Origin: Euryarchaeota archaeon UBA182
Lineage (GTDB): Archaea; Thermoplasmatota; Poseidoniia; Poseidoniales; Thalassarchaeaceae
Direction: 5' to 3'
Assembly: GCA_002495675.1 (NCBI GenBank)
Contig: DAGH01000001.1
Location: 55,317-119,316, forward strand
Length of the DNA: 64,000 bases
Both the position numbers and the translations under genes were made by a program. The notes under the pieces are model-generated. The model was not told where the DNA came from, made no database searches, and saw only the letters and a list, made by a program, of their open reading frames with translations. This document shows, one piece after another, positions 8,396 through 16,684 of this stretch. Numbering within the stretch: the first letter of the stretch is position 1; each line of letters starts with the position of its first letter.

Positions 8396-10807
8396 TCACT
8401 CTTCTTCGTAGTGGTAATCTTCGTAATCCTCTTCGTAATCCTCTTCGTAGTCATCAGAGTAGTTTGTCTCCATACGTCTCCGCTGTCTCCTTTTGTTGTT
8501 TTTCCCTAGTCTTGTCTGTAGCACAAATAGTGCACCTAGGCAGACAAGAACGGCAAAGATAACAGGAATGAGAGGAAAGCTCTCCAAGTCTTCCTGCGTT
8601 TGTATTTCTCCATCGTACGGCCTGTAGTCTGAGTTGTCCCCGATTCCATCAAGATCGGAGTCCTTCCACTCATCAGGATTCATCGGGAACTTGTCACTAT
8701 TGTCACCCACACGATCTCCGTCAGTGTCCTTCCATTCCGAGGACAGGTCAGGGAAAGCATCCTCATTGTCACCATAACCGTCCCTGTCTTTGTCAGAAGA
8801 CTCATTGGGGTCATCAGGGAAGACATCGCCGTTGTCCCCAACGCCATCGCCATCCGAGTCGGTGGTCTCAGTCGCGTCATACGGGAAGACATCGCCATTG
8901 TCCCCGACGCCATCGCCATCCGAGTCGGTGGTCTCGTTCGGGTCCTCTGGGAAAGCATCCGAGTTGTCACCAAAACCATCTCCGTCCGTGTCGTGAGTCT
9001 CGAGTGGGTTGCTTGGGAACGCATCAGCATTATTGCCTACGCCATCGTTGTCCATGTCTCCGGTCTCAGTCGCGTCGTACGGGAAGACATCGCCGTTGTC
9101 CCCGACGCCGTCTCCATCGGAATCGACTGTTTCATATGGATTAAGGGGGAATGCATCGCCGTTGTCCCCGACGCCGTCTCCATCGGAGTCGATCGACTCA
9201 GAGGGATCATTGGGGAAGAGGTCTCTGTTGTCTCCGACCCCATCCCCATCGCGATCACGCCAATCCAAGGCATCTGTGGGGAATGCATCCGCGTTGTCTC
9301 CGTAGCCATCCCCATCCGAATCAACAGTCTCCGATGGATCACCCGGGAAGGCGTCTGCGTTGTTGCCCACTCCATCACCATCAGTATCTATCGTCTCCGA
9401 TGGGTCATTGGGGAAGGCGTCTCCATTGTCACCGATACCATCACCGTCGCTATCTGCCCATTCCCCGGGCCACAGGGGAAACGCGTCTCCATTGTCCCCA
9501 ACACCATCACCGTCCGAATCTAGGGTTTCCGTAGGGTCCTCTGGGAACAGGTCTGCATTGTCGCCAACACCGTCACCGTCAGAATCGAACCACTCGTTGG
9601 GATCGCTTGGGAATACATCCACTGGGAAGCAGTACCCGTCGCCGTCACTGTCCCTCCAATCATTCGGGTCGTTGTCACACTCATCCGTGTTAGAGCCAAC
9701 CCCATCTCCATCAGCATCAAGCCACTCATCTGGGTTGTAGATGAATGCATCCACATCATCGCGATAACCATCCCCGTCTGAGTCTCGGACAAAACCCTGG
9801 ATGGCCCAGTCAAAGGCTTCGTCTGCCCACACGTCGGGTCCATCAAACGGAAAGAAATCGTTGTGCATCCCATCGTTTATCCTCCAATGAGTGACTCTCT
9901 CTCCCGCTCCGCAGTTGGGATAATCAAACACGTCCGTCTCGACTCCGGGCAAGTATGCAGAGAGATCCAGGCTACCTTGGAGAACACGATTCTGATCGCA
10001 TCCATACCTATTTGCCCAGTTGGAAAGAGTGGTATTTGCTCCGGGGTGGGGGGAGGGCCCTATCGGATTCCCAGCCATTGAGACTTGGGGGGCCCCATCG
10101 TAATCAACCCAATCATCGTCTGTAGCATGGACATGTAGGATGTCCGGGCTCCCTGTGTCTAGGCATTTGTTGAAATCATTCCAGGTCACCCCATTCAAAG
10201 CCACAATCGATTTTATCATACTACCTCTTTCGCACGCCATTCTATGGCTCATGAATGCACCGTTGGAATAGCCCATGAAGATGATACCCTCGGGGTCAGC
10301 GCCGTAATTTAGAACCGCGTCGTCCACAAGTGATTCCAACCAACTCACGTCATCTGTGTATGTTGGCCCCCAAGATCCTCCTTGTATGCAACAAGCATCT
10401 GTGGCGTTCCAAAAACGAGGCTGTGGGAAGGCTTGCATGTGCCTCAGACCATCAGGCTTGAGTAGAAGGTGTTCATTTTCATGAACGCTGTCGGTTAATA
10501 CCATTCTGTCTACTATTCTTTGCCCGTACCCCCCAAATCCATGCATGGCTACGACGAGTGGGAGTGGCCGTGAGTAATCATGGCCTCCGGGCATTTCGAG
10601 TACGGCTGTTCGATCCGTTGGACCAACCATTACGGTGGTGTGTGATGCAGTGTACTGTATCGCTGAGCCAGTGTCCGATGAAGTGTACTTTCTTGATTGA
10701 TTCTCAAGCTCAACTTCCGACGCTGACATCATCCAGGACAACGAAACTAACAATATCATGACACTCAAAACAAATGCTTTCTTCTTTTGTCCGGCACATC
10801 TTTGCAT
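8396..10807 (-). CDS. Secreted esterase/depolymerase with thrombospondin type 3 repeat stalk
   Basis: 803 residues. A signal-type hydrophobic N-terminus (AFVLSVMILLVSLSWMMSAS) precedes an alpha/beta-hydrolase of the LpqC/polyhydroxyalkanoate depolymerase/feruloyl esterase type. The enzyme shows VVAMHGFGGYG (oxyanion region), nucleophile in MGYSNGAF and the putative catalytic histidine in GMHNDFF. From about residue 340 come roughly 17 tandem 22-residue calcium-binding repeats of the form DSDGDGVGDNxDxFPxDPxE. A C-terminal membrane segment (FPLIPVIFAVLVCLGALFVL), a basic stop-transfer region and a tail rich in Asp, Glu and Tyr end the protein. The enzyme is therefore displayed on a rigid calcium stalk outside the cell. 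Substrate is unknown: a polyester, an esterified polysaccharide or similar. Confidence 0.9.
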   Translation of the reverse strand: MQRCAGQKKKAFVLSVMILLVSLSWMMSASEVELENQSRKYTSSDTGSAIQYTASHTTVMVGPTDRTAVLEMPGGHDYSRPLPLVVAMHGFGGYGQRIVDRMVLTDSVHENEHLLLKPDGLRHMQAFPQPRFWNATDACCIQGGSWGPTYTDDVSWLESLVDDAVLNYGADPEGIIFMGYSNGAFMSHRMACERGSMIKSIVALNGVTWNDFNKCLDTGSPDILHVHATDDDWVDYDGAPQVSMAGNPIGPSPHPGANTTLSNWANRYGCDQNRVLQGSLDLSAYLPGVETDVFDYPNCGAGERVTHWRINDGMHNDFFPFDGPDVWADEAFDWAIQGFVRDSDGDGYRDDVDAFIYNPDEWLDADGDGVGSNTDECDNDPNDWRDSDGDGYCFPVDVFPSDPNEWFDSDGDGVGDNADLFPEDPTETLDSDGDGVGDNGDAFPLWPGEWADSDGDGIGDNGDAFPNDPSETIDTDGDGVGNNADAFPGDPSETVDSDGDGYGDNADAFPTDALDWRDRDGDGVGDNRDLFPNDPSESIDSDGDGVGDNGDAFPLNPYETVDSDGDGVGDNGDVFPYDATETGDMDNDGVGNNADAFPSNPLETHDTDGDGFGDNSDAFPEDPNETTDSDGDGVGDNGDVFPYDATETTDSDGDGVGDNGDVFPDDPNESSDKDRDGYGDNEDAFPDLSSEWKDTDGDRVGDNSDKFPMNPDEWKDSDLDGIGDNSDYRPYDGEIQTQEDLESFPLIPVIFAVLVCLGALFVLQTRLGKNNKRRQRRRMETNYSDDYEEDYEEDYEDYHYEEE
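8640..9795 (-). repeat. Tandem 66-base repeats encoding thrombospondin type 3 units
   Basis: About 17 full units of 66 bases plus a partial one lie inside the esterase gene, each encoding 22 residues beginning DSDGDG or a close variant. Units differ from each other at many third positions, while a few neighbours (for example around 8820-8940 and 9090-9200) are almost identical at DNA level. This suggests old expansion with recent local duplication or conversion. The repeats produce long spurious open frames on the other strand. Confidence 0.9.
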
Positions 10808-10827
10808 AGATTAAACCAGTGTCCTTG

Positions 10828-10835
10828 GTTATATG
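10828..10835 (-). promoter_or_regulatory. TATA-like box of the esterase gene
   Basis: On the minus strand the sequence CATATAAC lies 21-28 bases before the ATG at 10807. That is the distance expected for an archaeal TATA box when the transcript starts at or very near the start codon. No Shine-Dalgarno is visible, so a leaderless message is likely. Confidence 0.5.
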
Positions 10836-10905
10836 TCCTTTTCCCAAATATTGAGTCCTCCTAGGGGTGTATATTCCAATTTTGTTTTTTATATTGACTT
10901 GAACG

Positions 10906-10920
10906 GACTATAATATAGTC
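10906..10920 (+). promoter_or_regulatory. Palindromic TATA/operator-like element
   Basis: GACTATAATATAGTC is a perfect 7-base inverted repeat around a single central base. It contains a TATA-like core about 26 bases before the ATG at 10940, so it may be both the promoter and the binding site of a dimeric regulator. The correct spacing supports 10940 as a leaderless start. Confidence 0.5.
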
Positions 10921-10939
10921 AAAGTGATGCCATTGTCGC

Positions 10940-11446
10940 ATGACTCGATTTACTTTCTTGGGTTTGAACATGCCACAGATGACAGCAGCGATAGGGTACC
11001 TACTGGTCGCACTAGGATCTGTATTCTGGATTTTTACAGGGTATGTCACGGCTTTGTTCCCAGCGCTCTTCGGTGGGTTGATGGTTTTCTCTTCGCTCGG
11101 CTCAAGGATGAGACCAGAGAAGAATGCGCTATTCATGCACATCGCAGTCCTGGCATCGCTTACAGCCACAATCCTAGGTGTCGTGACGATTGCCATCGAT
11201 CCTCAGTGGTCAACCTCCGCTGCGGCAGTGGAACAGTTGCTGATGACCGTCTTGTCGGGTTCTCATCTCGGTGTTTCCATCGCCTCATTCACATACGGGA
11301 CTCCCGATGACGCGGAGGCGGAAAGGCGCTGCGGTCATGACAGCAACCAATGGGCCATCCCATCCTCAAATAACACAATGAATTACCCATCCGCCAACGA
11401 GTCATCCATGGCTGCGACGATTTTGCTAACGTCCCCACGCAAGTGA
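10940..11446 (+). CDS. Small polytopic membrane protein (about four TM segments)
   Basis: 168 residues. The first 115 contain about four membrane segments (AAIGYLLVALGSVFWIFTG; TALFPALFGGLMVFSSLG; LFMHIAVLASLTATILGVV; QLLMTVLSGSHLGVSIASF). They resemble the many small four-helix proteins of unknown function in marine archaea and bacteria, which usually end shortly after the last helix. Here about 45 hydrophilic residues follow (from TPDDAEAERR) with no recognisable motif. That could be a genuine tail or the result of a frameshift near 11300. The start at 10940 agrees with the TATA-like palindrome; ATG 10970 and 10979 are alternatives. No function assigned. Confidence 0.6.
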   Translation: MTRFTFLGLNMPQMTAAIGYLLVALGSVFWIFTGYVTALFPALFGGLMVFSSLGSRMRPEKNALFMHIAVLASLTATILGVVTIAIDPQWSTSAAAVEQLLMTVLSGSHLGVSIASFTYGTPDDAEAERRCGHDSNQWAIPSSNNTMNYPSANESSMAATILLTSPRK

Positions 11447-11502
11447 GTACCCGAAACCCCATCGAACACAAGCGATATGAGGGCAATCGCGATAGCCACT
11501 CC

Positions 11503-11916
11503 ATGGTATTCAGGTCTTCCCGTGGGATAGACTTCCCCATGGTTGATCTCGCTGGCATAGTTTACTACCCTAGGTATTGGGATCTAGCACACGTTTTCTT
11601 TGAGGAAATTTGGGAGCCATTGTGCGGGATCAGCTATCCTGCCGTACTCAAGGAAAAGCGGTTGGCATTGCCTTTGGTACACAGCGAAGCTACATTCCAC
11701 AAACCCATGATCTATGGTGATGTCGCTCATTGTGAGATATCCGTCATCAAAATGGGAAAGACGTCGATATCTTGGCGATTCAGGATCCATAATCAATCAA
11801 ACGAGCTATGCTGGAGTGCGATACAAACTACCGTATGTACAAGTATGGATTCTATTGGCGATAAATTAGAAATCCCAACGTGGGTCAGAGAAGGCTTGGA
11901 TCGCATCTTGGAATGA
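11503..11916 (+). CDS. 4-hydroxybenzoyl-CoA thioesterase-family hotdog protein
   Basis: About 137 residues with the single hotdog fold. The catalytic signature PMVDLAGIVYYPRYWDLAH carries the aspartate and the D-x-A-G-I-V-Y-Y pattern of YbgC/4HBT acyl-CoA thioesterases. Probably hydrolyses an acyl-CoA or acts in acyl-group turnover; the substrate is not visible. The frame opens with GTG 11443 at the end of the previous gene. ATG 11503 gives the N-terminus usual for the family (MVFRSSRGIDF) and is preferred. Convergent with the pentapeptide gene, which ends two bases downstream. Confidence 0.85.
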   Translation: MVFRSSRGIDFPMVDLAGIVYYPRYWDLAHVFFEEIWEPLCGISYPAVLKEKRLALPLVHSEATFHKPMIYGDVAHCEISVIKMGKTSISWRFRIHNQSNELCWSAIQTTVCTSMDSIGDKLEIPTWVREGLDRILE

Positions 11917-11918
11917 AA

Positions 11919-12317
11919 TCAGGGTTTAGGCCATTTCTTCCCAAGCGCCTTCCTAAGTGAATCGTCCATCTTCGCGTCCCACCAATTCGCATCCCTCCAA
12001 ATTGCATACCGTCCACGTATGCCCCTTAGGTCTGTTCCATCCATTTTAGCGCCCTGCATGTTGGAGAGACTCAACTTAGCTTTGACGAACCGGGCATCTC
12101 TCATGTCAGATCCGTCCAACGCAGCTTTCATCAAATTCGCATGTTTGAAGGAGGCTCCTCGCATGTCGGCACCGGATAAATCAGCTCCTTCAAGATCTGA
12201 TCCATCAAAGATCGCCCGACGCAGGTCAGCACCAGAAAGATCCGCCCCTCTGAGGTCTGCCCGTACATGGGAAGTGTATGACCAATCCTTCCGCTCATCC
12301 TCTTGCTTATTCTTCAC
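11919..12317 (-). CDS. Pentapeptide-repeat protein
   Basis: 132 residues, most of them in pentapeptide repeats of the A(D/N)LxX type (ADLRGADLSGADLRRA ... GADLSGADMRGASF ... ANLMKAALDGSDM), which fold as a right-handed quadrilateral beta helix. Some family members mimic DNA or bind gyrase; others have no known role. It starts with GTG 12317, overlapping the stop of the upstream gene by four bases (GTGA), so the two are translationally coupled. The last 30 residues are rich in Trp and Lys and leave the repeat pattern. Confidence 0.88.
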   Translation of the reverse strand: MKNKQEDERKDWSYTSHVRADLRGADLSGADLRRAIFDGSDLEGADLSGADMRGASFKHANLMKAALDGSDMRDARFVKAKLSLSNMQGAKMDGTDLRGIRGRYAIWRDANWWDAKMDDSLRKALGKKWPKP

Positions 12318-12838
12318 GCTGATAGCCTCTCTAGATGTTCGACCCCCGCGCTTGTAAGTATTACATGCCGGTTTTTGTCCTTGCCCGGTGGATAGGTTAA
12401 CAACGGGGTCTTATCGTCTCCGCCCCCTCCCTCGACCATTCTGTTAATGTACAGAGATATGTTCCACTTCTCTATGTCTTCCTCCGTCCATTTTCCAGTC
12501 GAAGATAACAATTTCTTGAGTACCCTCGGCGGGGAATCGTCTTCCATCTCAACCGTTCGAAGATAGTAGATCGCAGCTAGAATGAGGTCAGTTGTCCTGT
12601 GAAGACCACAATTATCGATCATCCTTGCAAGACCGGCACCCTTCTTCGATGGAAGTTCGTTGTATAGCATGCTTGCGTCTTGACTTGCCCTCGATATCAG
12701 TGCGACAGATGACTTCCAATCATCTTCATCCTTGATGCTTTGCCACCGGTCGTTTATCTCCCTGATGCTTCCACTGAGTGACACCTCCACATCACCGATC
12801 TGTAGGTACAGTCGAGCTTCGTCAACCTCATCCTCCAT
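12314..12838 (-). CDS. Hypothetical protein, about 174 residues
   Basis: No family recognised. It starts with a beta-type segment (ARLYLQIGDVEVSLSGSIREIN) similar in style to N-terminal domains of several uncharacterised archaeal proteins. Helical regions follow (LARMIDNCGLHRTTDLILAA), possibly winged-helix-like, and the C-terminus HVILTSAGVEHLERL would fit a DNA-binding wing. The frame extends to 12949 but would overlap the divergent gene. ATG 12838 is preferred because an AT-rich AATTAACATAAT (minus strand) lies about 25 bases upstream, consistent with a leaderless start. Co-transcribed with the pentapeptide gene. Confidence 0.6.
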   Translation of the reverse strand: MEDEVDEARLYLQIGDVEVSLSGSIREINDRWQSIKDEDDWKSSVALISRASQDASMLYNELPSKKGAGLARMIDNCGLHRTTDLILAAIYYLRTVEMEDDSPPRVLKKLLSSTGKWTEEDIEKWNISLYINRMVEGGGGDDKTPLLTYPPGKDKNRHVILTSAGVEHLERLSA

Positions 12839-12941
12839 GGTGACGGCTTGATCGAGGATTATGTTAATTGTTTGTGCTCGTAAATCGCGAAAGTGAATGA
12901 CTCCAAACGACCGTTGATTTGAAGATGAGCCAACCACTCCA

Positions 12942-13718
12942 ATGGACATGGCAGACGCAACTGGAGAAGGCTACCCTCTAGTTCTACAGAGCGGCGCTGA
13001 CCCTTCGACTCTTGGCGGCGTCGCAGTATGCGGACTGACCACGGTCGGATCAGTGGGTGTTATCGCAGCCTCCCACCTCATTGCATCGCTGGGATTGAAG
13101 CCTATGGGGACCGTTATACACCCTGAATTCCCAGCAGTCGCTCTAATTCAGGAATCAGTCCCGAAACATCCTGTGAGGGTGTATCAAGGCGAGGAAATGG
13201 GTGTGTTCATATCTGAGATTCAATTCCCCCAAGCAAGCGACTTTCAGTTCGGAAATACAGTATTGGAGTGGTTCCAAAAAGGAGGCTTTGATAGATTGGT
13301 CATCATTGACGGTCTTGTTAGTGAAGATCTTGGGCTCAAAGAAGATGGAGATATTTGGGGCGTGGCATCCCTCCAGAGCGGTCGAGATGCTTTGGACACA
13401 GTGGGTATTCAGCGAATCCAGCAAGGCATTGTGACAGGAGTCTCCGGATTTTTGTTGGCAGAGGGCGAGAGACAAGGGTTGGACATCACGGTCCTCCTTG
13501 CAGAATGCAATCCAGTCTATCCAGATGCCCGGGCAGCTTTGATTGCCGTCGAATCACTATGTGATTTGATGGATATCGAAATACCCGTCCAAACCTTGTT
13601 GGATGAAGCCAGGGAAATTGAGAACCGTGTCAGGGAAGCGTTCGAGAGGGCCCAATCATCTGCATTGCCAGCGCCAAAAGACGACCCAGACGATGACGAA
13701 ATAAGTATGGTGTACTGA
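12942..13718 (+). CDS. PAC2-family protein (proteasome assembly chaperone-like), copy 2
   Basis: 258 residues, the same length as the PAC2 protein at 4899-5675. Conserved features are GGVAVCGLTTVGSVGVIAAS (glycine-rich N-terminal region), GTVIHPEFPAVALI, RVYQGEE, DRLVIIDGL, GVSGFLLAEGERQGLDITVLL and a C-terminal helix with the YPDARAALIAVESL motif. Archaeal PAC2 proteins have been linked to proteasome assembly, and the two paralogues might form a heterodimer as the eukaryotic pair does; that is inference. ATG 12942 or 12948 is the start. Transcribed divergently from the hypothetical gene at 12838. Confidence 0.85.
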   Translation: MDMADATGEGYPLVLQSGADPSTLGGVAVCGLTTVGSVGVIAASHLIASLGLKPMGTVIHPEFPAVALIQESVPKHPVRVYQGEEMGVFISEIQFPQASDFQFGNTVLEWFQKGGFDRLVIIDGLVSEDLGLKEDGDIWGVASLQSGRDALDTVGIQRIQQGIVTGVSGFLLAEGERQGLDITVLLAECNPVYPDARAALIAVESLCDLMDIEIPVQTLLDEAREIENRVREAFERAQSSALPAPKDDPDDDEISMVY

Positions 13719-13725
13719 TTTCTGG

Positions 13726-14289
13726 TCAGTAGAACGGATTAGTACCAGCCGCGTGGTCGGTCGCGTCAATCACCTCGATTATCTCGGGGACATTCTCCAT
13801 GATCATTACCTCTACGCCCTGCTTCAGGGTCACGTCAGCCATACCACATCCCTGACATCCACCGCCAAACGCAATGATCGCCTTTCCATCGTCTACCCCA
13901 ACGAGGTCCACATGCCCGCCATGTGAGGCTACAGCGGGATTCACATTTTTGTCGATTACTTCCGCTACTTTCTTTGACAGATCGTCCAACCAGAGTGGGT
14001 TGGGGTTGTCGAAGCTAAAACCCCCTCCCATGAGAGTCTCCTTGAAATCCAGAGTAGCACCATCAAGGTACTTGGCGCTTCTAGACGCTATTCTGACTTG
14101 GAATCCCCTGATTTCTTGGGTCACATCATCCTCTTTCGATTCCTCGCTACTGACGAATTGGAGGTCATACTGAAAGCCCTTGGGGCCACGTCCTACGATC
14201 TCTATTCTCAGAGCCATGGCAACCCCCTCCTCTGCCTGTGCGGAGTAGTGCAATAGCATCTCATGGGCCCTATCGCTGATCGTTAGCAT
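13726..14289 (-). CDS. NfuA-like Fe-S cluster carrier (A-type plus NifU C-terminal domain)
   Basis: About 187 residues. The N-terminal half looks like the A-type (IscA/HesB) fold (ISDRAHEMLLHYSAQAEEG, then ALRIEIVGRGPKGFQYDLQF) but lacks the usual cysteines, as in bacterial NfuA. The C-terminal half is a NifU-type domain with the cluster-binding C-x2-C in GGGCQGCGMADVTLKQGVE. It would carry or deliver 4Fe-4S clusters. The window's MoaA, RaSEA and AddB/Cas4-type proteins are plausible clients. The frame runs to 14454, but ATG 14289 gives the usual N-terminus. Divergent from moaA. Confidence 0.88.
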   Translation of the reverse strand: MLTISDRAHEMLLHYSAQAEEGVAMALRIEIVGRGPKGFQYDLQFVSSEESKEDDVTQEIRGFQVRIASRSAKYLDGATLDFKETLMGGGFSFDNPNPLWLDDLSKKVAEVIDKNVNPAVASHGGHVDLVGVDDGKAIIAFGGGCQGCGMADVTLKQGVEVMIMENVPEIIEVIDATDHAAGTNPFY

Positions 14290-14371
14290 TGAACTTGGCA
14301 AGGGGCAGTGAGACTTGAACCTACTTCTAACCCGGAAGCCTAATTCTGATGGATCGATTGGGCTGGTCGAA

Positions 14372-15364
14372 ATGGTCACACTCCTAGACAAATTTGGTCG
14401 CCCCTTGCGGGACCTGAGGATTTCCGTCACGGACAGGTGTAATTTCAGATGCACTTACTGCATGCCAAAAGAGGTATTTGGCAAGGACTTCCCATACCTT
14501 GAGAAGAATCACATAATGACTTTTGAAGAAATTGACAGAATCGTCGGCATATTCACTGGGCTTGGCGTAACCAAGGTTCGGCTCACTGGGGGTGAACCAC
14601 TTTTGAGAAAGAACCTGTCCGAATTAGTCTCCATCCTTTCGATGAGGGAAATAGAACTTGCATTGACTACAAACGGGGTGTTGTTGCCACGATACGCACC
14701 AGCTCTGTCAGCAGCTGGTTTGGACCGGGTGACAGTAAGTCTGGATGCCATTGATGAGGGCACGTTCGCCTCGATTACCGATTCGGGTCACACCGTGGCC
14801 GCAGTCCTAGCGGGCATAGAGGCCGCAGAGTCAGTAGGACTCGGACCCATAAAAATCAACACTGTCGTGAAACGGAATGTGAATGAGAGTGAGATGCTCG
14901 ATCTGATCGCCAGGTTCTCCAACAGGGATATTGCTGTGAGGTTCATCGAATACATGGACGTTGGAAGCACCAACGGTTGGAAAATGGACGATGTGGTTCC
15001 AGCCCAGGAGATCCGTCAGATCGTTGGTGTGTCAGAGGCCATCACGCCAGATAAGCCCAACGATGTAGCCAAAATGTACAGGTTGAAGGACGGAGGCGAA
15101 GTGGGTATAATTTCCAGCGTCACTGAGCCATTTTGCGGTACTTGCTCCAGAGCGAGAATATCTGCGGATGGGCGCCTATTCCTTTGCCTGTTCTCGAACA
15201 AGGGTTTGGACCTCTTGAGTCCGTTGAGGCAAGGTCGGAGTGACGAGTACCTGGAGGAGGAGATATCGCGCTTCTGGAGGTCTAGAAGCGATAGGTACTC
15301 GGAGATAAGGACAGACTCACAAAAGGACAGGAACAGAATCGAAATGTCCTACATAGGTGGATGA
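14372..15364 (+). CDS. moaA: GTP 3',8-cyclase MoaA
   Basis: Radical SAM enzyme that starts molybdenum (or tungsten) cofactor synthesis by converting GTP to the 3',8-cyclic intermediate. About 330 residues. The radical SAM motif is CNFRCTYCMP. The GGEPLLRKN motif and the second 4Fe-4S triad CGTCSRARISADGRLFLC are present, and the protein ends in the conserved Gly-Gly needed for activity (SYIGG). ATG 14372 gives the family N-terminus; the frame begins at 14315. No other Mo cofactor gene is in the window. Confidence 0.95.
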   Translation: MVTLLDKFGRPLRDLRISVTDRCNFRCTYCMPKEVFGKDFPYLEKNHIMTFEEIDRIVGIFTGLGVTKVRLTGGEPLLRKNLSELVSILSMREIELALTTNGVLLPRYAPALSAAGLDRVTVSLDAIDEGTFASITDSGHTVAAVLAGIEAAESVGLGPIKINTVVKRNVNESEMLDLIARFSNRDIAVRFIEYMDVGSTNGWKMDDVVPAQEIRQIVGVSEAITPDKPNDVAKMYRLKDGGEVGIISSVTEPFCGTCSRARISADGRLFLCLFSNKGLDLLSPLRQGRSDEYLEEEISRFWRSRSDRYSEIRTDSQKDRNRIEMSYIGG

Positions 15365-15371
15365 TACTCAA

Positions 15372-16643
15372 TCAGACTCTGTTTTCATAGAGGTCGACAA
15401 TCGAGCTCCATGGAGCATCGGTCCTGAAGGAAGGCTCTCCATAGTGCGATACCTCCGCTGAGTGACCCATTGATTTGAGGCCTTCCGCCATCTTCAGCGG
15501 GCTCGGGGGACCACCTCCGCCCAAGAATCCCGGAAGCGAGTCAGTCACAACTAAGTGAGTGCCATGTATGGCATTGGCCTCCTTTGCGATATTCCTGACT
15601 GCTTTCCTCGCGTACTTCTGTTCGTTTGTCTCGAGCGCTGAATCCCCCGATCCGCATATCAGCGAAGCCGCTTCACCTGACAGGGATCTCATCACTTCAG
15701 CGTTCCCCATGATCCCGGTCCATAGCGGCCCTGAAACATTGGATCTATCGGAGGGGCTTGCACTCAACGGCAGCATGAGGTGCATCGGGGTGCTCCCTGA
15801 ATCATGGGGTGGCAGCAGACCAGCCTCTATCGCCAATTCAACGTCTTTCTGAGAAGGGCTGGCAACTCTCCATCCGATGGAATCTTGGTGAGCGTTGGCC
15901 CCTCTCTTTGACTTATCCACGAGAACTGTGACCCTCAAGTGATGCGAGTCCCAAACGGATAGAAGGGGGGTGATGACCCGATCATGTCGCGCCGCTGCGA
16001 CAGCAGCCGCCGCTAGGAGAACCCTAAGCCCGCTGTCGTGTTTCAGGCTATCTAGACGCACCTGAGCGCCATACCTCCTTTTCAGCGGCCCCCTGGATGA
16101 TCCGCTCAATGCGGCTGTGTCCGTCGCACTTATCGAAACTACAGCTCTTCGCGCAGTTGCTTGCATCGCTAGGTCCAGGAATGGCATCGGAGATCCATAG
16201 GGATCTATGTCAATCCAGTGCCAGCCTTGGGAAAGGAGTTCCCTCCTTGCATCCCCCCGAATCACAGATACATTGTGTCCAAGGGGGTCGTGGCGCAGAT
16301 TTGAACGAGCCCACTCAAGCGCATTTTCATTCATGTCACACATTTTTACTCTCAGCCTGGATGCTATCGCTCTAGGGAGTTCGTTCAACCACCGCCTTGT
16401 TCTTATTCCCGTTGCGCACATCGAATCGATGGTCTGAATCTTCTGAACCCCCCTCAGCGAGGAATTGGCCAGGTGTTTGAGCATCAACACACTACGTGTT
16501 CTGTTTCCTGACATAGCTGGGTTGAGAAAACCACCCCCGTCCTTGCCCGCAGGACCCCTCCTGCTCCGATCAACGGCGATAGGGACTCTGTGTTCTGTAG
16601 ATCCCTCCAGGTAAGGGACCCCCGGCCATCCATGTGGGTCCAT
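15372..16643 (-). CDS. trm1: tRNA (guanine(26)-N2)-dimethyltransferase Trm1
   Basis: S-adenosylmethionine-dependent enzyme that dimethylates G26 of tRNA. 423 residues. Class I methyltransferase features include the DSMCATGIRTRRWL SAM-binding loop, the DMNENALEWAR acidic residue and the catalytic IDIDPYGSPMPFLD. The late region RVTVLVDKSKRGANA and the C-terminal SLPGFLGGGGPPSP are typical of archaeal Trm1. ATG 16643 is the only good start in frame. It lies 41 bases downstream of purM on the same strand and is probably co-transcribed with it. Confidence 0.92.
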   Translation of the reverse strand: MDPHGWPGVPYLEGSTEHRVPIAVDRSRRGPAGKDGGGFLNPAMSGNRTRSVLMLKHLANSSLRGVQKIQTIDSMCATGIRTRRWLNELPRAIASRLRVKMCDMNENALEWARSNLRHDPLGHNVSVIRGDARRELLSQGWHWIDIDPYGSPMPFLDLAMQATARRAVVSISATDTAALSGSSRGPLKRRYGAQVRLDSLKHDSGLRVLLAAAAVAAARHDRVITPLLSVWDSHHLRVTVLVDKSKRGANAHQDSIGWRVASPSQKDVELAIEAGLLPPHDSGSTPMHLMLPLSASPSDRSNVSGPLWTGIMGNAEVMRSLSGEAASLICGSGDSALETNEQKYARKAVRNIAKEANAIHGTHLVVTDSLPGFLGGGGPPSPLKMAEGLKSMGHSAEVSHYGEPSFRTDAPWSSIVDLYENRV

Positions 16644-16684
16644 GCGTGCACGCGGGGCTGGGCATTCATGGATTGCTCGCTCAA

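Noticed and set aside
8790..9740. Several long plus-strand and alternate-frame open frames rich in Ser/Pro or Val/Ile repeats
   Set aside because: They are shadows of the tandem thrombospondin repeats encoded on the minus strand; composition is repetitive and no start signals or homology are seen.
8396..9795. CRISPR array
   Set aside because: The regular repeats here are in-frame coding repeats of 66 bases without spacers. No other direct-repeat array was seen in the window, and the Cas4-like gene has no cas neighbours.
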